DNA of 40,822 nucleotides. It comes from Sebaldella sp. (GTDB taxonomy: Bacteria > Fusobacteriota > Fusobacteriia > Fusobacteriales > Leptotrichiaceae). Positions 8,768 to 17,853 of this stretch are shown here, piece after piece (within the stretch, counting starts at the first letter, position 1; each line of letters opens with the position of its first letter). A model generated the notes under the pieces. That model was given only the letters and a program-made list of their open reading frames with translations. It was not told the DNA's origin and did not search any database. Both the position numbers and the translations under genes were made by a program. The stretch spans positions 1 to 40,822 of the forward strand of contig JAGOZX010000022.1 in assembly GCA_018058425.1 (NCBI GenBank), given 5' to 3'.

Positions 8768-9514
8768 TTATCTCCTCTTTTCTAAACTCTCATTTAAATT
8801 TTTAATAATAATATCTCTGACTTTATTATCAAGTTCCTTTATATCTGATTTATTTAAAGAAGCTATTTCTATTGGCTCTCCAATTATCATTTTTACATTT
8901 TTATTAGCTTTTACCTTTAAGCTGCCCTTACTTTGTATTTTATATGTTCCATCTATAGTAACAGGTACTATTTTTGCTCCTGTTTCTGTAGCTAATCTAA
9001 AACTTCCTTTTTTAAATTCTTTTACAGTTCCATCTGGAGTTCTTCCACCTTCAGGAAATATTACATACGAATATCCTTTTTGTATTTTCTCCATAGCATT
9101 TTTCATATCTTTCATTCCCTGTCTTGCATTCTTTCTATCTAAAAAAATACAACCCATTGCTTTCATCCAACCACCTATTAAAGGCCATTTTTCCATTTCT
9201 TTTTTTGCTATAAATCCAACACGTTTAGGAAAATACCCCAATATAACCTGAATATCCATATTACTCTGATGGTTCGAAATCAGCACTATAGCTTCATTGT
9301 TTTTTATTATCTCATCTATTGAAGCTTTATTCTTATAAACTAACTCTACCTTGCTCCCAGCAGCCCACATACAGTTTCTCGCCCATCTTACTGCTATCTT
9401 TTCCACATATCTCTTTTTTTGTTCCTCATTCATAAAAAATGTAAACGGATATCTAAATATCATTCCATAGATAAATGTGCCCCCTATTGTAAGGCAGTAT
9501 AATATAGTTCTCAT
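8768..9514 (-). CDS. plsC: 1-acyl-sn-glycerol-3-phosphate acyltransferase
   Basis: Membrane-associated enzyme that acylates lysophosphatidate to phosphatidate in phospholipid synthesis. The HX4D catalytic box is in SNHQSNMD near residue 80 and the substrate-binding FPEGGRTPDG near residue 154, with VPVTIDGTY later. One N-terminal hydrophobic segment (residues 3-25) is present. The length of 248 aa is normal. Start overlaps the recX stop by 4 bp, with a good SD (GGGAGG), so translation is coupled. The glycine in EGGR replaces the more common Thr of EGTR. Confidence 0.92.
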   Translation of the reverse strand: MRTILYCLTIGGTFIYGMIFRYPFTFFMNEEQKKRYVEKIAVRWARNCMWAAGSKVELVYKNKASIDEIIKNNEAIVLISNHQSNMDIQVILGYFPKRVGFIAKKEMEKWPLIGGWMKAMGCIFLDRKNARQGMKDMKNAMEKIQKGYSYVIFPEGGRTPDGTVKEFKKGSFRLATETGAKIVPVTIDGTYKIQSKGSLKVKANKNVKMIIGEPIEIASLNKSDIKELDNKVRDIIIKNLNESLEKRR

Positions 9515-10065
9515 TCTTCCTCCCTATTATTCTTTAATTCCAATAAGATATCCTCTAGTTCAAAGCCCTGTCTTATTAGGTACTGAATTATCTTTTTTTC
9601 CTCTTTATGAATCACTTTTTTCATAGATTTTTTTAACTTATCATCAGAATCCTCATTTATATTTAAAAATATTTCTTTTATCTGAGATTTTGAAATACCT
9701 CTTTTTAATAACTCGAATTCTATCCTTTTTTCCCCGTATTTGGAATTTTTAGCATATAAAAGAGCATATTCGTAGTCATCAATATATCCTAACTCTTTAA
9801 TTCTTAATATGACTTTTTCATTTGCTTTTTTATTTTTTACTTTTTCATTTAATTTCACTCTCAGTTCTTCTTCTGTCCTGTCTCTTAATGACAGTAAATA
9901 AAGAGCTTTTGCAAGAGAAGCCTCATATGAAATTTCATCATAGAGGCTTTCTATACACATGTCTTCTTTTAAACCATATTTATTTTTTATATCAAAGTTA
10001 ACGTCTAAAACTTCACCATCTGATAAAAAAACTTTATTTCTTATGATTTTATTTATCTTTTTCAT
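9511..10065 (-). CDS. recX: RecX regulator of RecA
   Basis: Small helical protein that binds the RecA filament and limits its activity. The three-helix RecX repeats are visible: [19 protein letters not shown] at about residues 55-73, the [21 protein letters not shown] repeat near 85-105 and the [16 protein letters not shown] repeat at the C-terminus. The length of 184 aa is in range. The start lies inside the last codons of recA (17-bp overlap), and the weak SD (GAAGA) suggests translational coupling. This keeps RecX below RecA in amount. Confidence 0.88.
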   Translation of the reverse strand: MKKINKIIRNKVFLSDGEVLDVNFDIKNKYGLKEDMCIESLYDEISYEASLAKALYLLSLRDRTEEELRVKLNEKVKNKKANEKVILRIKELGYIDDYEYALLYAKNSKYGEKRIEFELLKRGISKSQIKEIFLNINEDSDDKLKKSMKKVIHKEEKKIIQYLIRQGFELEDILLELKNNREEE

Positions 10066-11203
10066 CTTTTTTATCTTCTTTTTTTAATTTAGCTTTAGAA
10101 ACAGGTTTTTCTTTTTCTACAACTACTGCTTCTTCTTTCACTTCTTTTTCCACCTCTACTATAGGTTCTGGAGTTATTATCTTCATTACTTCAGCCTCTA
10201 TTCTATCATGAAGCTCTTTGTTTTCTGAAAGTGAATTTTCTACATTTACTCTTCCTTGCCCTAATCTTTCGTCACCATAGCTAAACCATGCTCCACTTTT
10301 AGAAACAATTCCGTTATCTATAGCTATATCTAAGATTTCTCCAATTTTAGATATTCCTTTTCCATACATAATATTAAATCTAGCTTCTTTAAATGGAGGA
10401 GAGACTTTATTTTTAGTAACTTTTACCATTGTCTCATTTCCAATTAATTCATCACCTTGTTTTATAGATCCTATTCTCTTTACTTCCATTCTCACTGTAG
10501 AGAAGAATTTAAGAGCTCTTCCTCCAGAAGTAGTAGTCTGTACTCCTGGTACAAAAGAAAATCCACCTATTTTTTCTCTAATTTGATTTATAAATATCAT
10601 AACAGTATTAGATTTTGAAATAGTACCTGTAAGTTTTCTCAATGCTTTTGACATTAATCTTGCCTGCAGTCCCATTTGTTGGTCTCCCATTTCTCCTTCG
10701 ATCTCTGCCTTTGGCACAAGTGCTGCTACAGAATCCACTACTATAACATCTAATGCTCCACTTCTTATAAGCATATCTGCTATTTCTAAAGCTTGCTCAC
10801 CAGTATCAGGCTGTGAGATCAGAAGTTCATCTATATTAACGCCTAAAGCCTTTGCATATACTGGATCTAACGCATGTTCTGCATCTATAAATCCAGCAAC
10901 ACCACCTAGTTTTTGTGCTTCTGCAATTATATGTATTGCCAAAGTTGTTTTCCCAGAAGATTCAGCTCCATATATTTCTATTATTCTACCTCTTGGTACT
11001 CCGCCCACTCCTAGTGCTATATCAAGATTTAAACTTCCTGTAGAAATAGTACTTATACTCATTTTTTTATTTTCACCAAGCTTCATTATAGATCCTTCAC
11101 CATACTCTTTTTGGATCTGCTTCATAGCTAAATCTATTATCTTGTCTTTATCATTTCTATCCTTGTCACTTAACTGAACCACATCTTCTTTTTTTCTTGC
11201 CAT
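10049..11203 (-). CDS. recA: RecA recombinase
   Basis: ATP-dependent strand-exchange protein of homologous recombination. Walker A GAESSGKT, the ATPase/LexA-contact segment [27 protein letters not shown] with the L1 loop, and the L2 region [15 protein letters not shown] are all present. An upstream in-frame ATG at 11221 exists, but its first codons are themselves the SD (ATGGAGGTATAT). The start at 11203 (MARKKED) has ideal spacing from that GGAGG, so 384 aa is preferred over 390. The C-terminal ~40 residues are a Lys/Glu-rich charged tail that overlaps recX. First gene of the recA-recX-plsC-rdgB operon. Confidence 0.97.
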   Translation of the reverse strand: MARKKEDVVQLSDKDRNDKDKIIDLAMKQIQKEYGEGSIMKLGENKKMSISTISTGSLNLDIALGVGGVPRGRIIEIYGAESSGKTTLAIHIIAEAQKLGGVAGFIDAEHALDPVYAKALGVNIDELLISQPDTGEQALEIADMLIRSGALDVIVVDSVAALVPKAEIEGEMGDQQMGLQARLMSKALRKLTGTISKSNTVMIFINQIREKIGGFSFVPGVQTTTSGGRALKFFSTVRMEVKRIGSIKQGDELIGNETMVKVTKNKVSPPFKEARFNIMYGKGISKIGEILDIAIDNGIVSKSGAWFSYGDERLGQGRVNVENSLSENKELHDRIEAEVMKIITPEPIVEVEKEVKEEAVVVEKEKPVSKAKLKKEDKKDEKDK

Positions 11204-11276
11204 TTTTTTATATACCTCCATATATATTTTAGAACGTCTTATTTTTTTGTCTCCCCCAACCCTCCTTTTGAACTTT

Positions 11277-11305
11277 ATTATAACATAAATATACCTTTAT
11301 ATGAA
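11277..11305 (-). promoter_or_regulatory. recA operon promoter (extended -10)
   Basis: On the minus strand TATAAT (11282-11277) is preceded by TGT, forming an extended -10, with a weak -35 TTCATA (11305-11300) at 17 bp. A 12-bp perfect palindrome CACAATATTGTG at 11340-11351 lies about 35 bp upstream of the -35. It is not a LexA box I know. Confidence 0.55.
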
Positions 11306-11389
11306 TATATTTTATAGCTTGATTTATAATAATTATTTACACAATATTGTGATATTTGAAAGGCTTTAATTACCTTGAAACATTTCCAC

Positions 11390-11424
11390 TTTTTAAAAAA
11401 ACTGCCAGCATTTCGCTGACAGTT
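11390..11424 (-). terminator. Terminator of the dapB-dapH-PDZ-TPR operon
   Basis: Minus-strand hairpin AACTGTCAGC (11424-11415), loop GAAAT, GCTGGCAGTT (11409-11400) with one G-U pair, followed by seven T. It lies 15 bp after the TPR gene stop. Confidence 0.88.
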
Positions 11425-11439
11425 TCTATTTTTTATTAG

Positions 11440-12312
11440 TTATTTTTTTGATTTTTTTGTAGGTGTTGTTTTTGTAGGAGTTGCTGGTGCTGGTGATGCA
11501 GTATTTAATTCATCTAAAGCTTTTTTAGCATCTTCTACACCTTTATTAGAAGCTGATTGAAACATTTTTCTAGCATCTTCTATTTTATTTTGGTTATAGT
11601 ATACGATTCCTAAAACATAGTCAGCATATGCATCTTTTTCTATTTGTTGTGATTTTTTCAAATATTTTTCTGCTAATTCTGGGTTTCCATTTTGTGTGAA
11701 GTATATTCCCATGTCTAAATATCTAAATTTAGGTTCTATTTTTTTGATTTCTTGGAAATATTTATTTGCACTTGTAGTATTTCCTTTTAATTCATAAAAT
11801 TCTACTAAAATTAATCTAACTGGAATATCTTTAGGATCTACTTCTGCTGCTTTTAAAAATTTAGTTTCTGCTAAACTTTCTTTACCAGTTCTAAAGTAAA
11901 ATGTTCCCAATACTTCCAACGCACGAGGATTTTTATCTCCAGTTGCTGTGTTTACCCACTCGAAGTAGTCTGCTGCTTTATCATTTTGCTTTTGTGCATA
12001 ATATATATTTCCTAATTGGAAAGCTGCAGCAATAACGTCATTATCTACTTTTGATCTATCTCCAACTACTAATTTATAATATGATTCTGCTTTTACTAAG
12101 TCATTTTGAGAAGCCCAGTAATCTCCTAATACGAAATTAGCCTTAGCCGAGTACTCTTTATCTTTTCCTTTTGACAATTTTTCTAATGACTTCACAGCAG
12201 TTGGGATATTATTATCCTTTATCATTTGTATAGCTCCGTCAAAGTCAGATTTCGCATCAGCAAAAACTAACATTCCTCCTAATATTGTTAATACTACAAT
12301 TAATTTTTTCAT
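11440..12312 (-). CDS. Exported TPR-repeat protein
   Basis: Signal peptide MKKLIVVLTILGGMLVFADA, then about 230 residues of tandem tetratricopeptide repeats from residue ~22 to ~265. Typical A-x8-A spacing is seen in ALEVLGTFYFRTGKESLAE and in LAEKYLKKSQQIEKDAYAD. The last 20 residues are a Thr/Pro/Lys-rich tail. It is probably an envelope scaffold protein, in the style of cell-division or outer-membrane assembly TPR proteins. The exact role is not recognised. Strong SD (AAAGGAATG region). Last gene of a four-gene operon with dapB, dapH and the PDZ lipoprotein, followed by a strong terminator. Confidence 0.8.
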   Translation of the reverse strand: MKKLIVVLTILGGMLVFADAKSDFDGAIQMIKDNNIPTAVKSLEKLSKGKDKEYSAKANFVLGDYWASQNDLVKAESYYKLVVGDRSKVDNDVIAAAFQLGNIYYAQKQNDKAADYFEWVNTATGDKNPRALEVLGTFYFRTGKESLAETKFLKAAEVDPKDIPVRLILVEFYELKGNTTSANKYFQEIKKIEPKFRYLDMGIYFTQNGNPELAEKYLKKSQQIEKDAYADYVLGIVYYNQNKIEDARKMFQSASNKGVEDAKKALDELNTASPAPATPTKTTPTKKSKK

Positions 12313-12348
12313 TTCATCATTCCTTTCGAATTTTTTATCCTCTATATT

Positions 12349-13083
12349 TTATTTTATAACTAACTCTTTTATTATTATCTTATTTTTCCGTAAAATTTCT
12401 AATTTTACTTTTTTACCCTTATTCGCTTCTATTATTTTAGCATAGTCATTTTTGTCTTTAATAATATCACCATTTATTTTTGTAATTATATCACCTAAGG
12501 CTATTTCATCATAAGCTTCTGAATCTTTTCTTATTGCCTTTACTTCTGCTCCATAATTAGTTTCTAATTCTTTTCTTTTTTCTATACTTATATCTTGGAC
12601 TAATATACCTAATCCAGTTAAGTTTGCTTTCACCCAAAATGTTGCTAAATAATCATATTTGCTTCTCTGTACATATTGCCAGCTTGAGCCTCCGCAATCC
12701 ATAGAATAGTAATATCTTCTTGAACAAAAATCATCAAAAAATACTGGTTCTAATTCTGAATCTTGTGATGTAAATTGTTTTGAGTATATTACCATAGTTG
12801 CTTGTACATTTAAAGCCTGACTCTTTACATATTTCTCTGATACATCTGTTGTATTAAATGAAGAATATCCTATCATTTCATAACCATCCTCATATGCTTT
12901 TATCAAGTCATCTTTAACATCTTTAGAATTTATAAGTTTTATATCATCATCCGTTAAAGGATTGGTATCATTAATTGAAATATTAGGTCTAGTAGTACTA
13001 ACATACGTATCTGAATATGGATTAGTAACACTACATCCTATAAATACAAAAATTATAAATACTGTCAAAAATATTTTTTTCAT
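12349..13083 (-). CDS. PDZ-domain lipoprotein
   Basis: Lipobox FIGC with the lipidated Cys at residue 17 (MKKIFLTVFIIFVFIGC). Residues ~30-150 form an uncharacterised domain with a Cys/Tyr/Trp-rich patch (FCSRRYYYSMDCGGSSWQYV). From ~155 a PDZ domain follows, with the GLGILVQDISI carboxylate-binding-like start, ALGDIITKINGDII and the closing KVKLEILRKNK strand. No protease domain is present, so it probably binds C-termini of envelope proteins rather than cutting them. It lies 14 bp after dapH and 36 bp before the TPR gene, so it belongs to the dapB operon. Confidence 0.78.
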   Translation of the reverse strand: MKKIFLTVFIIFVFIGCSVTNPYSDTYVSTTRPNISINDTNPLTDDDIKLINSKDVKDDLIKAYEDGYEMIGYSSFNTTDVSEKYVKSQALNVQATMVIYSKQFTSQDSELEPVFFDDFCSRRYYYSMDCGGSSWQYVQRSKYDYLATFWVKANLTGLGILVQDISIEKRKELETNYGAEVKAIRKDSEAYDEIALGDIITKINGDIIKDKNDYAKIIEANKGKKVKLEILRKNKIIIKELVIK

Positions 13084-13097
13084 AGTGATTACCTCTT

Positions 13098-13793
13098 TTA
13101 TTTTCTTAACTCTTCCACTAGCTCAGTTTTTGAAGCTGTTTTTTCATCTACATTTTTAATTATTTTAGCAGGCATTCCAGCTACTACTACACCTTCTGGA
13201 ACATTTTCAGTTACAACAGCTCCTGCTGCTACTACTGAACCTTTTCCTACTCTTACACCTTCTAAAACAACTGCATTTGCCCCAATGACAACATTATCTT
13301 CAATTACCACAGGATCTGCTGATGGTGGTTCTATTACCCCTGCTATTACTGTTCCTGCCCCTATATGACAGTTTTTCCCTATCTTAGCTCTTCCGCCTAG
13401 GACTACGTTCATATCTATCATTGTTCCTTCGCCGACCTCAGCTCCTATGTTTATTACTGATCCCATCATAATGACTGCTTTATCACCAATAGTTACTTGG
13501 TCTCTTATTATCGATCCCGGCTCTATTCTTGCATTTATATTTTTAATGTCAAGCATTGGAATTGCAGAATTTCTTCTATCATTTTCTAAATGATAATCTG
13601 ATAGACTATTTTCTTCTATTATTTTTTTTACTTCTTCCCAATCACCTATTACTATCTTAAAGCTTCCACTATCAAATACCTTACATGAATAGTTATTTTT
13701 TATTTCACCATTCATATATAGTTTTACTGGAGTAGATCTTTTAGAGTCTGCAATATATTTGATGATAGCTTTTGATTTTTCTAATTCAGTCAT
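13098..13793 (-). CDS. dapH: Tetrahydrodipicolinate N-acetyltransferase
   Basis: Acetyl-CoA-dependent acetylation of tetrahydrodipicolinate, the acetylase branch of lysine/diaminopimelate synthesis. The N-terminal DapH domain (residues 1-85) is followed by left-handed beta-helix hexapeptide repeats from ~90 to ~215 ([52 protein letters not shown]). The length of 231 aa matches the family (about 235) rather than the longer succinylase DapD. SD AGGAGG is 5 bp from the ATG. It follows dapB by 52 bp. Together they indicate DAP or lysine synthesis by the acetyl route. Confidence 0.93.
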   Translation of the reverse strand: MTELEKSKAIIKYIADSKRSTPVKLYMNGEIKNNYSCKVFDSGSFKIVIGDWEEVKKIIEENSLSDYHLENDRRNSAIPMLDIKNINARIEPGSIIRDQVTIGDKAVIMMGSVINIGAEVGEGTMIDMNVVLGGRAKIGKNCHIGAGTVIAGVIEPPSADPVVIEDNVVIGANAVVLEGVRVGKGSVVAAGAVVTENVPEGVVVAGMPAKIIKNVDEKTASKTELVEELRK

Positions 13794-13845
13794 ATGTCCT
13801 CCTAAATAAATAATTTTAAAAATACCAATAGATTATACCATAAAC

Positions 13846-14571
13846 TTATATATTAAGTAAATCTTTCATTGAATATAATCCATTTTTTTTATTAATTAAT
13901 TTATTCGCGGCATCTGCTGCTCCATCTGCAAAAATTCTTCTTGACAATGCTTCATGTTTTATTTCTATTACTTCATCTCCTTTTGAAAATATTACTGAGT
14001 GCTCTCCAACTATATTTCCTGCTCTTATTACATGAACACCTATTTCATTTTCTTCTCTTTTTTTATGGCCTTCTCTTCCATAAACTAATTCCATTTCTTT
14101 ATCTAAACTCTCTCTTATGACTTCAAGCATAGTATTAGCAGTTCCACTTGGAGCATCTATTTTTCTATTATGATGCTTTTCTATTAATTCTATGTCAAAT
14201 CCTCTTAACAGCTTAGTGGCATAAGATAAAATTTCATTTACTATACTTACACCTAAAGAAGTATTTGTTGTTTTCAAAATTGGTATTTCAGAAGATGCTT
14301 TTAATATTTTGTCCGTCTGCTCTTTTGTGTGACCTGTTGTGGCTATAATAACAGGTGTTTTATTATCTACAGCATATTCAAGTATATCCTCTAATGAAGT
14401 AAAATGAGAAAAGTCTATAATTACATCACATTTTTTATCAAAAGTCTTTAAATTCTCATAGTCCCCATTCCCTAAAGGATCAATCATTGCCAACACACTG
14501 TTCCCAGATTTTTCAACTGCCTCTTTAGTTAATTGTGCCATAACTCCAGCACCATAAATAACTGTTTCCAT
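13846..14571 (-). CDS. dapB: 4-hydroxy-tetrahydrodipicolinate reductase
   Basis: NAD(P)H-dependent reductase of the lysine/diaminopimelate pathway. The N-terminal Rossmann start is VIYGAGVMAQL, and the catalytic/substrate motif is ELIEKHHNRKIDAPSGTA at about residues 133-150. DVIIDFSHF and ATTGHT form the nucleotide pocket. At about 241 aa it is shorter than E. coli DapB (273), as in many fusobacterial and clostridial forms. Two in-frame ATGs exist: 14577 lies only 2 bp from GAGGAG, whereas 14571 lies at 8 bp, so the second is preferred. First gene of the operon dapB-dapH-PDZ-TPR. Confidence 0.92.
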   Translation of the reverse strand: METVIYGAGVMAQLTKEAVEKSGNSVLAMIDPLGNGDYENLKTFDKKCDVIIDFSHFTSLEDILEYAVDNKTPVIIATTGHTKEQTDKILKASSEIPILKTTNTSLGVSIVNEILSYATKLLRGFDIELIEKHHNRKIDAPSGTANTMLEVIRESLDKEMELVYGREGHKKREENEIGVHVIRAGNIVGEHSVIFSKGDEVIEIKHEALSRRIFADGAADAANKLINKKNGLYSMKDLLNI

Positions 14572-14577
14572 CTTCAT

Positions 14578-14947
14578 AACTCCTCACTTTTTTCTTATAT
14601 CTTAACATTATGTCAAAAAAAATTCAAATTAGTTAAAGATCAAATAACAAATTACTTAGAAACTAATTTTATTACTCTTTTCTTTATTTTGACTTTTTCA
14701 TTTCTTAGAAATTACTTATATTAGCATACAAATATCATTTTACTATTATAAACCCAGTAAAATTGGGGCTTTAAAAACTATCAATTTCTTTTGTATTTAT
14801 TTAACTTTTTATACTTTATTGCTATTTTATATACATATAATTCATTTAACATAAATTTTTATATCATCATTTTTATAGTTTTTTTCTTATATAAAACAAA
14901 AAAATCCTCTATGTAAATATAAAGGACTTTAGTGCTAAATTTTTATT
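14578..14947. other. Intergenic region upstream of dapB
   Basis: About 370 bp, extremely AT-rich. It must hold the dapB promoter. A TTGACA on the minus strand near 14612 is visible but lacks a matched -10 at proper spacing. No lysine riboswitch-like structure was seen. The right end holds the terminator of the next gene. Another small CCC/GGG hairpin is possible at about 14750-14772. Confidence 0.5.
14899..14930 (-). terminator. Terminator of the 127-aa exported protein gene
   Basis: On the minus strand TCCTTTAT and ATAGAGGA pair around a short TTTAC-type loop and are followed by seven T. It lies about 18 bp after the stop. Confidence 0.7.
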
Positions 14948-15331
14948 TTATTCTTTTACAAGAGTTCCATCTTCATTATAAACTGCAATGAATCCATCTA
15001 ACATAAATTCTGGTTCAAAGTCATTTATATACTTTTCTAAAGTAACGAAAATAAATCCAGGTTGTTTATTTGAAATATAATAATCTGCTACTATATAAAT
15101 CTTAGACCCTGTAAATTCACCTTCTTTAACAGTTTCTCCTGTATCAAAAACTTTTCTTTCATAAAATGCACCAGTTTTTGTTTTCATAACTTTTCCACTA
15201 GCATCAAAATACACTGTTGTTTTACCTTTTGAATATACTAAACTATCAAATTCTTGTATTCCTGATTTTTCCACAGCTGCAAAAATTGATACTGTAAACA
15301 TTAGCAAAACAAATAAAATTATTTTTTTCAT
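14948..15331 (-). CDS. Small exported protein of unknown function
   Basis: A 127-residue protein with a signal peptide (MKKIILFVLLMFTVSIFAA) and a predicted all-beta body. The pattern VYFDASGKVMKTKTGAFYER looks like the start of a small beta-barrel or MORN-like exported domain, but I do not recognise the family. Good SD (AGGAGG) at 6 bp. It stands alone: its own terminator lies downstream, and the terminator of the eut operon lies between it and eutQ. It is therefore not part of the microcompartment locus. Confidence 0.75.
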   Translation of the reverse strand: MKKIILFVLLMFTVSIFAAVEKSGIQEFDSLVYSKGKTTVYFDASGKVMKTKTGAFYERKVFDTGETVKEGEFTGSKIYIVADYYISNKQPGFIFVTLEKYINDFEPEFMLDGFIAVYNEDGTLVKE

Positions 15332-15498
15332 ATTTCCTCCTATTTTTTTGTAATTTACTCGATTATATATCTTTTTTAAAAATTTAGCTAGTTATTTTTA
15401 TATATTTCTAAACAATTTTTCCCTTTAAAATTATACTATTAAAATCATTTGTTTATTTAGCTACTAGCCACTTAAGTTTTATTTTATTCTCTAAATAG

Positions 15499-15536
15499 AA
15501 AACAGCTACCCTAAAAGTATATTAGGACAGCTGCTA
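15499..15536 (-). terminator. Terminator of the eutABCLHQ operon
   Basis: On the minus strand CAGCTGTCCTAA (15533-15522) pairs with TTAGGGTAGCTG (15514-15503) over most positions, followed by TTTTCTATTT. It is about 35 bp after the eutQ stop and closes the whole microcompartment locus. Confidence 0.75.
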
Positions 15537-15570
15537 TTTATATATAATTAGGTTGGTACTGTTGTTAAAG

Positions 15571-16032
15571 TTACTTACAAGTATCTTGCCAATTTGCTGG
15601 GTAAATGGCATATAAAAACCTAGCAAATTTTGGTGCACTAAACTTGATTTTTGATCCTTTTGGAATAAGAATTATATCTCCTTTATTCCCTACTACTTTT
15701 CTACCATCTATTAAAATTTCTAATGTCCCGTCAATAATGTAATCCACTTCGTCATAATTAAGTGTCCAATCAAATGTAGATTCTTCCATTTCCATGATTC
15801 CACAGCTTAATTTATCACTTTCATCTATAGTAAATACATCTGTTAAGTATACCTTATCATTTGGGTTTCCTGTATCAAACTTTTCTGGTTTTACAGTTTG
15901 GGCTTTTACTACACCTACACCACTCTTATCCATATACTTTTCAAATCCACTACTTTTTTTCCCTAATTCCTGCTCAACTACTTTTCTTATTATGCTTTCT
16001 AAAGTACTTTTATCGAAATCTTGTAAACTCAT
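15571..16032 (-). CDS. eutQ: EutQ cupin protein (short form)
   Basis: Cupin-fold Eut protein, implicated in acetate kinase activity and in shell assembly in enteric bacteria. The cupin barrel runs from residue ~50 to the end (KVYLTDVFTIDESDKLSCGI, TFDWTLNYDEVDYIIDGTLE, GDIILIPKGSKIKF). Enteric EutQ is about 230 aa. This one is 153 and lacks the N-terminal domain, which appears to exist separately at 24931-25176. Residues 5-22 (DFDKSTLESIIRKVVEQE) form an amphipathic helix like a cargo-encapsulation peptide. Strong SD AAGGAGG. Last gene of the eut operon. Confidence 0.87.
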   Translation of the reverse strand: MSLQDFDKSTLESIIRKVVEQELGKKSSGFEKYMDKSGVGVVKAQTVKPEKFDTGNPNDKVYLTDVFTIDESDKLSCGIMEMEESTFDWTLNYDEVDYIIDGTLEILIDGRKVVGNKGDIILIPKGSKIKFSAPKFARFLYAIYPANWQDTCK

Positions 16033-16053
16033 TAATTTTCCTCCTTGTACTGT

Positions 16054-17145
16054 TTATTTACTTAGGTCTTTGTTCTTTCTTACAAATAAAAGCTTAGCTA
16101 CTACTATTGCTGTAAGTCCAGCTACTAATTTTCCTACTATCATTGGGAAAATCATCTCTTTGTTAACTCCACCTGTAAATCCTAAATGATCTCCAAATAC
16201 AAATGCAGCACTTACTGCAAAGGCTACGTTTATTATTTTTCCATTTTCGTTCATATCTTTCATCATTCCAAACATAGGAATACTATTAGCTAAAGAAGCT
16301 ACTAATCCTGCCGCTCCAGTTTCATTCATTCCTAAATGAGTACCTATTTTAGTTAGAGGTTTTTTAAATACTTTTGTAATAAAGTGAACTAATGGAAATG
16401 CTCCAGCTAATACTAAAGCTATAGATCCTATAATTTCAATTCCTTCTCCTATTGGAGCCATTCCAGGAATTACAACTATTCCAGTTAATGCTTCCACTGT
16501 AGCAGCAACTAAACCTATTGTTATTACTATTACCACACCTTGTCCAAAAATAGTAAATCCTTTTATCATTTTATTAGGAATTTTCCATAATCCAATACAG
16601 ATTAATGCTGCAAATATTATTATAGGTACTAAGTTTCTTAAAATCATAACAACATCAAATCCAGCTACTAATCCACCTGCTAAACATCCTAATGGTATAG
16701 TTATTATACCAGCTAAAATACCTTTTGCTAAAAATGGTCTATCTTCTTTTTCTATGATTCCAAGAGCTACTGGAATAGTAAATACTATTGTAGGCCCCAT
16801 CATAGCTCCAAGTATTAAACCTGCAAATAATCCTGCATTAGGATCTTTTGCTAACTCCATTGCTAGAGGATATCCACCCATGTCATTTGCTAATAATGTA
16901 GTTGCAAACATGGCAGAATCTGCTCCTAAAGCTGTATATACTGGTTCTACTATTGGTCTTAATACCTTTGCAAGAACCGGAGCTAAAGAAATAACCCCAA
17001 CCATTGCTAAAGCTAATGATCCCATTGCCATAAATCCTTCTTCGAATTTTTCACCATATCCAAATTTATTACCTAAACACTTATCTATTCCTCCAATGAT
17101 CATAAATAAGACCATTATATATATAATTATTTCATTGATACCCAT
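16054..17145 (-). CDS. eutH: EutH ethanolamine transporter
   Basis: Inner-membrane carrier that brings in ethanolamine, mostly needed at low external concentration or low pH. About ten hydrophobic segments. Family-typical stretches include LLANDMGGYPLAMELAKDPN and the C-terminal GDHLGFTGGVNKEMIFPMIV. The length is 363 aa (enteric EutH about 408, Gram-positive forms 360-370). SD AAGGAGG 4-5 bp before ATG. It sits between eutL and eutQ, 21 bp from eutQ. Confidence 0.93.
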   Translation of the reverse strand: MGINEIIIYIMVLFMIIGGIDKCLGNKFGYGEKFEEGFMAMGSLALAMVGVISLAPVLAKVLRPIVEPVYTALGADSAMFATTLLANDMGGYPLAMELAKDPNAGLFAGLILGAMMGPTIVFTIPVALGIIEKEDRPFLAKGILAGIITIPLGCLAGGLVAGFDVVMILRNLVPIIIFAALICIGLWKIPNKMIKGFTIFGQGVVIVITIGLVAATVEALTGIVVIPGMAPIGEGIEIIGSIALVLAGAFPLVHFITKVFKKPLTKIGTHLGMNETGAAGLVASLANSIPMFGMMKDMNENGKIINVAFAVSAAFVFGDHLGFTGGVNKEMIFPMIVGKLVAGLTAIVVAKLLFVRKNKDLSK

Positions 17146-17183
17146 TATTCCTCCTTCATTTTATGTAGCTTGTAAGAATTCTT

Positions 17184-17837
17184 CTAATATCCTAATGGAT
17201 TATTAGCAACTGCTTTTACAGCTTCAGCAAATGCATCACATGCTGCTTTACATGCTGACTGACTTCCTGTTAATAGTGCTCCACCAAAGTTTGTTTCAGA
17301 TGGCGGACCATAAAAAGCTGCTAATTCTACATTAGCTGATTTTAATGCTACATCTAGTGCATACATTGCTTCTAATGGAGGTGCTATTAAATAAGCTATT
17401 GATTCTCCTTCTGCTACTCCAGCTGTTTCTGATAAATATGATCCAGTTCTTGATACACAATGAGCATAATAAGCAATACTATCATCATCATTTGCACTTA
17501 TAAAAGCTGCTTCATTTTCTATAAAATCTACTATTGCTCCTAACCCACTTTTTACTTCCGCTGGGTTTGCTCCTGATATTATACCTATTACTTCTCCTGC
17601 AAGTTTTGTATTTGCATTTGCTGCACCACCATAAAATGATTTTGCATATACTACTTTTATATCTACTTTTTTAGTTGCATCATCAAGTGCTGTGTATGTA
17701 ACATCATCACAATCAGATGTTATTATTCCTATACTTCTGTGTCCCTCAGGCAAATTAAGCTCTTTAGCCATTGCAGCATCCACATTTGGAATTAGTCTTG
17801 CGGCTAAAACACTTGCCTTTAATCTATCGTCTCTCAT
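17184..17837 (-). CDS. eutL: EutL trimeric tandem-BMC shell protein
   Basis: Shell tile made of two fused BMC domains that forms pseudohexameric trimers with a gated pore. The sequence matches EutL throughout (LAARLIPNVDAAMAKELNLP at the start, SIGIITSDCDDVTYTALDDA, YLIAPPLEAMYALDVALK, FYGPPSETNFGGALLTGSQ). The length of 217 aa equals enteric EutL (219). SD AGGAGG at 6 bp. It lies 16 bp after eutC, matching the conserved eutBCL order. Confidence 0.95.
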   Translation of the reverse strand: MRDDRLKASVLAARLIPNVDAAMAKELNLPEGHRSIGIITSDCDDVTYTALDDATKKVDIKVVYAKSFYGGAANANTKLAGEVIGIISGANPAEVKSGLGAIVDFIENEAAFISANDDDSIAYYAHCVSRTGSYLSETAGVAEGESIAYLIAPPLEAMYALDVALKSANVELAAFYGPPSETNFGGALLTGSQSACKAACDAFAEAVKAVANNPLGY

Positions 17838-17853
17838 GAATTTCCTCCTAAAT

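Noticed and set aside
11340..11351. CACAATATTGTG as a LexA/SOS box of recA
   Set aside because: It does not match the known Gram-positive (GAACN4GTTC) or enteric (CTGTN8ACAG) boxes and lies upstream of the -35 element. Kept only as an unexplained palindrome.
14578..14947. Lysine riboswitch upstream of dapB
   Set aside because: The region is almost pure A/T with no conserved multi-helix core.
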